Positions 31,895 through 37,755 of a stretch of DNA of 37,755 bases are shown here, piece after piece; positions within the stretch are counted from its first letter, which is position 1; every line of letters starts with the position of its first letter. The DNA lies in NCBI GenBank assembly GCA_902780505.1, contig CACZFN010000019.1:1-37755 (forward strand). Reading direction: 5' to 3'. Under the pieces are notes generated by a model. It had not been told where the DNA came from. It searched no databases and saw nothing but the letters and a program-made list of their open reading frames with translations. This stretch comes from an uncultured Ruminococcus sp. GTDB taxonomy: Bacteria > Bacillota > Clostridia > Oscillospirales > Ruminococcaceae. The position numbers and the translations under genes are program-made.

Positions 31895-33517
31895 CTATGC
31901 CCTCCCGTTCCGGCGGGCGAGTGCCACAACATCCTCAACAGTAACAGCATTGTCATAATGACCGCGGGAAAGCTTGCAGGCGGCAGTCGTATAGTAACTG
32001 CTCTGTCCGAAAAACCTGTCGGGTGTCATACAGCAGACCGCCTCGCCGTTAAAGAGCATGGCACATCTGTCACCGCAAATTGCCGAGAATTCTATATCGT
32101 GTGTGACAAGAACACAGGTAATGCCATTAGCTTTAAGGCTTTTAAGTATATGCGCCGTCTTTAGTTTGAGAGCTGCGTCCATGCCTTTTGTAACTTCGTC
32201 AAGCAGCAAAAGCTTCGGCTTTGTGCCAAGTGCTTTTGCAAGGCCGAGAAGCTGCTGCTCACCGCCTGAAAGGTCATACGGGTGTTTTGACAAGTGCTGT
32301 GACAAATCAAACGGCAGTTTATCGATATCAACTCCCGATACTTCAAGTTCATCCTTTACTGTGCTTTTAATAAATGAAGTCTGTACCTCCTGCGGAAGAA
32401 GTGTCAGGCACTCTTTATAAAGACTGCGATTATTATACTCTTTAAGCTTTTTTCCAAAAACAGATATCTGCCCGCTGTATGGTCTGATAAGCCCTGCCGC
32501 AGCATTCACGGCAGTTGACTTACCGCTTCCGTTTGCGCCTAAAATGCAGAATATCTCTCCTTCATATACTTTAAGGTCAAGCCCACGAAGTATATCCGGC
32601 GTGTTTCTTTCATACCTGAAATACACATTTTTGAATTCAAGTGCTGTCCTGTCGGAATGTGTATATACGGGGCGTTCTATCTTTCTTATATCATTTTTAT
32701 AACCTGTTATCAGCCGCCTGCCCTGAGCAACTGTAAGCGGCAGTGGTGTGCTTATATCAAGTTTCCTGAACACCCTTGCAGGTGCAGGCATTGCAGGCAT
32801 AACCGGACTGTTATCATCAAGCAGCCTTATCACATCTCCCGGTTCCCCGTCATGTGTTATTATGCCATTATCCATTACAATAAGTCTGTCACAAAGCGGG
32901 ACGGTTTCTTCAAGTCTGTGCTCTGACATAAGCACCGTCACGCCCTGTTCATCACATAGCCGCCTGACAGTCATAATAAGCTCGTGTGCAGCTATCGGAT
33001 CAAGCTGTGCTGTTGGTTCATCAAGTATAAGCAGTTCGGGATCCGTCATCATAACTGATGCAAGGTTCAGCAGCTGCTTCTGCCCGCCTGAAAGAAGTGC
33101 CGTGTCACTGTCATAGATATCAGATATCCCGAAATAGCTTGCAGTTTCCGCTGCCCTGACTGATATCTGAAGCTTGTCAGCGCCCAGGCTCTCAAGTGTG
33201 AACACAAGTTCGTGCCATACTTTATCACAGACTATCTGCGCTTCAGGGCTTTGCATTACAAAGCCTATCTTTGCGACCGATTCACGCTCGTCAAGTTCAC
33301 TTTGCTCTTTGCCGCCTATAATTATACTCCCCGACCGCTTTCCTACGGGGGCAAGTTCTCTTTTCAACAGCCGCAGCAGCGTTGATTTACCGCTTCCTGT
33401 CGCCCCGCAAAGAACATTGAAACTGCCCGCTTCAAGCGAAAAGGACACGTTTTTCAGGGCTTCACTTTCAGCTTCGGGATATTCAAAACTCAGATCAACG
33501 ACTTTAAGTGCTTCCAC
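31895..33517 (-). CDS. ECF transporter fused A1-A2 ATPase
   Basis: A single 540-aa chain holding both energising ATPases. First half: Walker A GATGSGKST (near 39), signature LSGGQKQ, Walker B LLILDEPTAQLDP. Second half: Walker A GANGSGKST (near 324), LLPQEVQ Q-loop, signature LSGGEQQ, Walker B LLLLDEVTKGMD with the usual Pro replaced by Val. Fusion of the two halves is known in some ECF systems. GTG start with GGAGGT 9 bases upstream, overlapping the T-component gene by 28 bases. It should dock on the T component and drive the S component. Confidence 0.92.
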   Translation of the reverse strand: MEALKVVDLSFEYPEAESEALKNVSFSLEAGSFNVLCGATGSGKSTLLRLLKRELAPVGKRSGSIIIGGKEQSELDERESVAKIGFVMQSPEAQIVCDKVWHELVFTLESLGADKLQISVRAAETASYFGISDIYDSDTALLSGGQKQLLNLASVMMTDPELLILDEPTAQLDPIAAHELIMTVRRLCDEQGVTVLMSEHRLEETVPLCDRLIVMDNGIITHDGEPGDVIRLLDDNSPVMPAMPAPARVFRKLDISTPLPLTVAQGRRLITGYKNDIRKIERPVYTHSDRTALEFKNVYFRYERNTPDILRGLDLKVYEGEIFCILGANGSGKSTAVNAAAGLIRPYSGQISVFGKKLKEYNNRSLYKECLTLLPQEVQTSFIKSTVKDELEVSGVDIDKLPFDLSQHLSKHPYDLSGGEQQLLGLAKALGTKPKLLLLDEVTKGMDAALKLKTAHILKSLKANGITCVLVTHDIEFSAICGDRCAMLFNGEAVCCMTPDRFFGQSSYYTTAACKLSRGHYDNAVTVEDVVALARRNGRA

Positions 33518-34368
33518 CTCAGTTTCACCTCCAGACTGATAACGGCGGGCATGAATGAAAGCAGCGTAAACGCCGCAAGCCCGATAATTGTCTTAAAACC
33601 CTGAAAAGAGATCCTTACATTCGGGTAAAAGCGGTATTCAAGCCCGCCCGAAAGCGCCGAATATACAGACACCGCAAGCATACACAAAAAGGCAGACAGA
33701 AGTAAAGCATCATTCCTATCAAACTTCTTTATGCGGTAACAGCTTCGGGAAGGCAGTGAAAACCCTCTTGCTTCCATACTGTCAGCAGTGGTTATGCCGT
33801 TTTCAAGCGCCCATGTCACTATCATTGAAAACACACGCATATCGGCTTTTATATCATCGGTTATACTGTCTTCATTGTAAAGGCCAAGCGCGCGCTGGGC
33901 ATTTTTCACCTTAGCAGACTGCTTTTTAAAAAGCGGCACAAACCTTATCGACATAGATATCACAAGTGACAGCCGCTTTGATAAAAAGCTTGTTGCATAT
34001 ATAAGCTTATCACCCGTCATAACAAGTGTGAGGCAGTGGAACCAGTAAAGTGCCGCCGCTATCATAACCGAGCTGTTAAGCCCGTAAACAAGGCTTTCAA
34101 GTGTGACAGGGCGGTCATTTACAAGTACAAGCACTGTGCTGCCCTTATGTGACACAAGCGGATTAATAAGTGTAAGTATCAAGAATACTGTAATTGCAAA
34201 AATATGGAACCGCCTGCCCTTTCTGCCTTCAAGAATACACATATAGCTGACAGCCCCGAGCAGTGATATTACAAGAAGCGGCGGAAAGGCCACAAACATG
34301 GTTATACCTGTAACAAAACAAAAATACAGGAATAAAACCACAGGATTATGTTCTTCAAGTGTTTTCAG
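33490..34368 (-). CDS. ECF transporter T component (transmembrane coupling subunit)
   Basis: Couples the A1A2 ATPase to the S component; 292 aa from the start I prefer. Seen: N-terminal helices, and the coupling-helix motifs (NAQRALGLY and DSMEARGFS, an ARG motif) of EcfT. An ATG-like start is missing: the first standard start (GTG 34341) would cut off LKTLEEHNP, which matches the conserved HxP...F beginning of this EcfT group. CTG at 34368 has GGGGTG seven bases upstream and restores it, so a CTG start is likely. The gene follows the barrel/DUF4430 gene by about 25 bases. Confidence 0.85.
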   Translation of the reverse strand: MKTLEEHNPVVLFLYFCFVTGITMFVAFPPLLVISLLGAVSYMCILEGRKGRRFHIFAITVFLILTLINPLVSHKGSTVLVLVNDRPVTLESLVYGLNSSVMIAAALYWFHCLTLVMTGDKLIYATSFLSKRLSLVISMSIRFVPLFKKQSAKVKNAQRALGLYNEDSITDDIKADMRVFSMIVTWALENGITTADSMEARGFSLPSRSCYRIKKFDRNDALLLSAFLCMLAVSVYSALSGGLEYRFYPNVRISFQGFKTIIGLAAFTLLSFMPAVISLEVKLRWKHLKSLI

Positions 34369-34393
34369 CTTCCGTCACCCCTTATCTTTATTA

Positions 34394-36340
34394 TCATAAG
34401 TCATGCCCTATCTCACGTGTATAGCGCCACTCGACCTTATCGCCGTCCTGCAATACATACTGTGATGAATTAACACTCGGTGCCTTGCCGTTCACATAAT
34501 ACATCCACCCCGACAGTTCACCGAAATCATATTCATACAGCCCGCCTATTCCCGCCACATAGACCATATCGTCACTGCCCTTTATATCAAGCACAACTGA
34601 GTTTTCCTTTGCAATGCTCACAAGTGCATCATAGGCAGTTTCACCTGCTTTAAAGCTGTATTCACGCCTGTGTATAAGGTAGCCGTCCGAAGGAACAAGT
34701 TCGTTATCCTCCCCTGCAAGCACAAGGCAGTCGATACTTATGCTGACGGTTCCCGCCGTTTCAGCGTTTTGAACGCTTTCCGGGGCTTTGTAGTATTCCT
34801 CGGGCGTCTTTATTTCAAGGAAGAACGTGACCGCACAGACTGCCGCACCTGCCGCAATTATGAATATATAGCTTTTTACATTACGCTTGCCTTTTACTAA
34901 AAGAACGATTACACCTGCAAGCGTAAGCACACCTGCGCCAATGTAAATATAAACCTTTACTTTCGAGCCTGATGCAGCACCCTCTGCATGACTGCCGGCG
35001 GTTTCCGCAGTTTCTGAAAGCTGTGAAGAATAAGCGGCGGCTTCGGTGTCAGAAGGCAGTGCGCTGCTTTCTTCTCCCTGAGCTGCCGGTGTGTCGTAAG
35101 ATGTAGTTATCTCACTGTCAGTAACCTGTGTGGTGCTCTCAGAAGAAGCTTTATCTGCCGAAGATGTCCCGGCTTTTTCACTGCCTGTTTTTGAAGATGT
35201 CACTTTCCCGCCGGCGGTATCGGCAGCTGTTTTTTTCGTAGTGCGAGTCGTTGTCGTATCCTTTTCCCCTGTTGATGTGCTCACCGTTGTTTTGGAAGCT
35301 GATGATTTTTGTGAGGTAACACTTTGTGTTTTGATTTGTGTCTGCTTTGAAGTCTGTACCGAAGTCACTTTTTCACCAGTGGGCTTTTGTGCAGTTTGCG
35401 GGGCGGCTTTATCAAACAGGTAAAAGCTCCCCTTGCCGTTATAAAGACGTTCAAGCCCGCAAAGGGTATAAAAAGCCTGTGTAGTGGCACTTTCACTTAC
35501 GCCCTCGCCTTTTGAATGGCAAAAACCGCCCTCCTGAAGCCTGAAAGCTTCAAGTGCATCGATAAGTGTGTTGCCGCCCTTTATAAAGCTTTCGTCAGCG
35601 GCAGGTTCTTTTCCAAGGCAGCACAGCGCCAGTATTACCTGACAAAGGCTTTCGCAGTTGCTCACCCCGAAGCTGACATAACCGCCGTCAGGCCTTTGTA
35701 TTTCAGAAAGAAAGCTTACCGCCTTATCGCAGGCGGCTTTTACCCTGCTGCTGTTTTTGTAAAGCGGGGCAAGCGCCTGAACTGTCATTGCTGTGCAGTC
35801 AACATCGCCCTTATCGCCGATCACAGCAAAGCCACCGTCTGAAAGCTGCAAAGAAAGTATCTTTTCTGCCAGTTGTGACTGTGTATATTTATCACTTGTA
35901 TAACCGTTATTGAGTATATGGAGCCCGAACACAAGCGACATAAGTCCCTGCTCACCTATTGACGAATCTATCGCTTCATATATATACTTATCACTGCTGC
36001 CTATACTTATAAGAGCAAGGGCGTACTTTTCACGTGTAGTTGCAGACGGCACCCGGTTTTCTTTAAGATAATTAAGAAGTGCAGCTTCATACTTTGAAAA
36101 ATCATACCTTCCCGACTGTGCAAGCGCCATTATATACCATTCACTCGTAAGACCGGCGCGGCTAACAAGGGTACTGTCAATAAATCCCTGAACACTTTGA
36201 CCGTCACTCTTATACACAACGATACCGTCGAGCATCTCCCCGACGGTATCCTTATCAGCGCCGCTTGCTTCAAGCGGTGCGGTAATTACAGTTAATACAA
36301 GAATAAGCGCACACAAAAAAGCGGTCTTATTTATCTTCAT
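34394..36340 (-). CDS. Intrinsic-factor-like membrane protein: alpha/alpha-barrel plus DUF4430, probable surface cobalamin binder
   Basis: 648 aa. Order: signal peptide (1-28); an alpha/alpha-barrel of the terpenoid-cyclase/prenyltransferase-repeat type (about 30-305) with repeats such as LSLQLSDGGFAV, SEIQRPDGGYVSF and EAFRLQEGGF; a Ser/Thr-rich linker (about 310-455); two membrane helices (463-482 and 491-510) joined by KGKRNVKS; and a C-terminal DUF4430 domain (about 530-645, with ETAYDALVSIAKE, GWMYYVNG and LQDGDKVEWRYT). By the positive-inside rule both domains lie outside the cell. Barrel plus DUF4430 is the domain plan of animal intrinsic factor and transcobalamin. It starts inside the preceding gene (14-base overlap) without a clear ribosome site, so translation is probably coupled. 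Binding of B12 is inference. Confidence 0.85.
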   Translation of the reverse strand: MKINKTAFLCALILVLTVITAPLEASGADKDTVGEMLDGIVVYKSDGQSVQGFIDSTLVSRAGLTSEWYIMALAQSGRYDFSKYEAALLNYLKENRVPSATTREKYALALISIGSSDKYIYEAIDSSIGEQGLMSLVFGLHILNNGYTSDKYTQSQLAEKILSLQLSDGGFAVIGDKGDVDCTAMTVQALAPLYKNSSRVKAACDKAVSFLSEIQRPDGGYVSFGVSNCESLCQVILALCCLGKEPAADESFIKGGNTLIDALEAFRLQEGGFCHSKGEGVSESATTQAFYTLCGLERLYNGKGSFYLFDKAAPQTAQKPTGEKVTSVQTSKQTQIKTQSVTSQKSSASKTTVSTSTGEKDTTTTRTTKKTAADTAGGKVTSSKTGSEKAGTSSADKASSESTTQVTDSEITTSYDTPAAQGEESSALPSDTEAAAYSSQLSETAETAGSHAEGAASGSKVKVYIYIGAGVLTLAGVIVLLVKGKRNVKSYIFIIAAGAAVCAVTFFLEIKTPEEYYKAPESVQNAETAGTVSISIDCLVLAGEDNELVPSDGYLIHRREYSFKAGETAYDALVSIAKENSVVLDIKGSDDMVYVAGIGGLYEYDFGELSGWMYYVNGKAPSVNSSQYVLQDGDKVEWRYTREIGHDL

Positions 36341-37316
36341 GTTTTTTAAATACTACAGCGCCTGTGCCGGCAAGTGCAATAACCCCAAACAGAACGCTTG
36401 AACACATATCGCCTGTCTTAGGAGCTTCAGGGGTTTTGCCCTGCGGCTCGGGCTGCTTTTCAGGCTCGGGATTATTCTCGGGTTCAGGCTTGTTTTCGGG
36501 CTCGGGCTTATTCTCAGGCTCGGGCTTGGTTTCGGGTTCGGGTGTTTTCTCAGGTTCAGGCTCAACCACAGGCTGCTCCTCAGTCTTTGAAACTGTAACT
36601 GCGCATACTGCGGGTGTGATTATACTGCTTTCGGAAACAGCACTTACAACATAATCCCCTGCTTTATCAAAGGTAAGCTCTGCCTTGCCGTTCTCGTCTG
36701 TCTTGATCTCCGTCTTTTCGCCGTTTATAGTAATAACGGCATCTTTCAGGGGGGTGTTTACAGCGTTGTAGTTTGCATCAAATCCAACAACGTTTAATGT
36801 AAGCGCAAGCTTGCCGTCTGCGTCCTCTTTGTCAAGGTCTATCTCGCTTTCCTTTACATCAAAGAAACTGTACTTATCACTGAAGCCCGCCGCATCCTTG
36901 AAAACATATGCATAAAGGTCGTCGCCGTTCTTGAGTTCATCAAAAAGCCCCATAGACATCTTGTCGTTTACATAATAGCCATAGCTGCCGCCGTTCTGTA
37001 CGCCCCAGAAAGTATCAATGGATAAGCCCCATTCAGATTCCACAGCTTTGAAGCCCGCTTCGGCACCGCCTTCAAAAAATTCATCATGTGTTATCACAAA
37101 CGCATCATAGATCGTAAGCTTGCCGTCTTTATCAACATCTGTAAGCTTGATATCCTCCCTTGTCACCACAAGCTCACCTGCATTTGAAACAGTAACAGTA
37201 ACTTCAGCCTCCCCGCTGCTTTGAGCTTCATCATCAGCTGCAAATGCTGTCACTGCGGACATTCCCATTGCAAGTATTGCCGCCGTAAGTGCACAAAGTG
37301 TTTTCTTCATCTTCAT
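36327..37316 (-). CDS. Cell-wall-anchored DUF4430-like surface protein, probable cobalamin-binding partner
   Basis: 329 aa. Signal peptide (1-27, cleavage near AFA-AD); a DUF4430-like domain (about 36-148) containing an EF-hand-like loop DVDKDGKLTIYD (60-71) and GGSYGYYVNDKMS; a second beta-sandwich (about 165-243, DAVITINGEKTEIKTDENGK); a wall-spanning region of KPEPEN-type repeats (249-296); and a sorting signal APKTG (298-302) with a hydrophobic helix and a KKHEDK tail. The sorting motif has Ala for Leu, a variant of LPXTG; no sortase gene is in the window. First gene of the cobalamin-riboswitch operon, ATG after AAAGGAAG. I infer that it captures B12 at the wall and passes it to the membrane protein and importer. 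Confidence 0.85.
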   Translation of the reverse strand: MKMKKTLCALTAAILAMGMSAVTAFAADDEAQSSGEAEVTVTVSNAGELVVTREDIKLTDVDKDGKLTIYDAFVITHDEFFEGGAEAGFKAVESEWGLSIDTFWGVQNGGSYGYYVNDKMSMGLFDELKNGDDLYAYVFKDAAGFSDKYSFFDVKESEIDLDKEDADGKLALTLNVVGFDANYNAVNTPLKDAVITINGEKTEIKTDENGKAELTFDKAGDYVVSAVSESSIITPAVCAVTVSKTEEQPVVEPEPEKTPEPETKPEPENKPEPENKPEPENNPEPEKQPEPQGKTPEAPKTGDMCSSVLFGVIALAGTGAVVFKKHEDK

Positions 37317-37345
37317 TTTACATCTTCCTTTCTATATTTCGGGTA

Positions 37346-37386
37346 AATAAAAAGCACCCCAAAAGGCTTTCACCTTTTAAAGAGCG
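37346..37386 (-). terminator. Terminator of the cobalamin riboswitch
   Basis: On the minus strand GCTCTTTAAAAGG pairs with CCTTTTGGGGTGC (several G-T pairs, one mismatch), loop TGAAAG, followed by TTTTTATTT. It lies 30 bases before the first start codon, where a B12-dependent OFF switch is expected. Confidence 0.75.
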
Positions 37387-37424
37387 CACTAACAAAAGCC
37401 CTGTCGGGAAGCTGTTTTTAAAAC

Positions 37425-37592
37425 ACCCGCCAAAGCGATCATAAGCCGCGCTTTTCATATGCCCAAAAGCTGACTGTGAGTATAACACACCCCGACGAGC
37501 GATCCGACTGTAACGGTAGTGACTGCTGCGGCAGATTTTCACTGCACTTCTCTCCTGCTTTGGCAAAGCCAATTCTTCGGGGGGCTTTTAAT
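37425..37592 (-). promoter_or_regulatory. Cobalamin (B12) riboswitch
   Basis: The minus-strand leader contains the conserved core of the cobalamin RNA: AGAGAAGTGCAGTGAAAATC, then CTGCCGCAGCAGTCACTACCG and TTACAGTCGGAT, matching the pattern GGAA..GGTG..AATCC..C.GC...CACT. It is preceded by the P2-side segment and followed by GTCAGC. Promoter, aptamer, terminator and start codon are in order over about 280 bases. It should shut off the five-gene operon when cobalamin is plentiful and so ties the DUF4430 and ECF genes to B12. Exact boundaries are approximate. Confidence 0.85.
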
Positions 37593-37602
37593 AGTCAAAT
37601 CA

Positions 37603-37631
37603 AGTATACCACTTTGATAGAGTTTTGTCAA
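37603..37631 (-). promoter_or_regulatory. Promoter of the cobalamin-uptake operon
   Basis: On the minus strand TTGACA (37626-37631), a 17-base spacer and TATACT (37603-37608). Transcription would start near 37596, just ahead of the riboswitch. Confidence 0.85.
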
Positions 37632-37692
37632 GTAAGAGCCGCTGAAAAGCGAAAAATTTTGTTATGTTACAATAGATCATAGACACCAAAAA

Positions 37693-37721
37693 TAGAAAAA
37701 CAACTCTCAATATGATATAAT
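37693..37721 (+). promoter_or_regulatory. Possible divergent promoter at the window edge
   Basis: TATAAT (37716-37721) with TAGAAA (37693-37698) 17 bases upstream. It would read out of the window to the right; no gene can be seen. Confidence 0.3.
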
Positions 37722-37755
37722 GTTAAGTGCTATCAAAAACAAAAATATCACGAAA

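Noticed and set aside
37137-37172. Possible cellulosomal dockerin in the wall-anchored protein
   Set aside because: Only one calcium-loop-like segment is present, not the duplicated pair of a dockerin, and the domain around it fits the DUF4430-like fold.

Overview
The window looks like chromosomal DNA of an anaerobic low-GC Gram-positive bacterium, most likely a Ruminococcus-like member of the Clostridia (Oscillospiraceae). This rests on gene content and style: near-consensus TTGACA-17-TATAAT promoters, strong AGGAGG ribosome sites, an indolepyruvate:ferredoxin oxidoreductase, an ECF vitamin transporter, LPXTG-like wall anchoring and DUF4430-type surface proteins. I could run no search, so species level is inference. 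There is no sign of a prophage, integrase, complete insertion sequence or CRISPR array.

Layout, left to right. 1-2400, minus strand: an unusual methionyl-tRNA synthetase-like gene and tRNA-Lys(UUU), each with its own promoter. 2500-3950, plus: a zinc-ribbon membrane protein behind a structured leader RNA. 4000-5380, plus: a small terminal-inverted-repeat element, then a yybP-ykoY-type (Mn2+) riboswitch controlling a Na+/Ca2+-exchanger-family cation pump. 5390-6900, minus: a membrane diguanylate cyclase. 6917-11590, minus: an aromatic 2-oxoacid operon iorA, two tandem small membrane proteins, iorB, paaK and an ACT-domain protein. 11700-14840, plus: a SEDS (FtsW/RodA) protein, a cytidylate-kinase-like protein and serine acetyltransferase, separated by palindromic repeats. 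15028-20395, plus: an FtsX-type ABC permease and ATPase followed by a two-component system. 20460-23570, plus: a YtrA-type GntR operon with an ABC exporter and a visible operator. 23677-27336, plus: a 1219-residue protein of unknown function in its own unit. 27510-29040, minus: a pilin-like gene with a 14-codon leader ORF, followed by a multiply broken gene. 29220-31100: an RlmI-like rRNA methyltransferase (minus), a 58-residue small protein (plus) and tRNA-Leu(CAG) (plus).

The most interesting part is 31206-37631, minus strand. A promoter and a cobalamin riboswitch with its terminator precede five tightly packed or overlapping genes: a wall-anchored DUF4430-like protein, a membrane protein combining an alpha/alpha-barrel (prenyltransferase-repeat) domain with a C-terminal DUF4430 domain, and an ECF transporter (T, fused A1A2, S). 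The barrel plus DUF4430 pairing is the domain plan of animal intrinsic factor and transcobalamin. With the B12 riboswitch in front and an ECF importer behind, I infer a bacterial surface cobalamin-capture and uptake system.

Several dispersed repeats recur in the intergenic spaces: a roughly 150-bp element with 22-bp terminal inverted repeats, three copies of an ATCCC...ACAGCC...TTGCAG element, and a GC-rich direct repeat between the FtsX permease and its ATPase.
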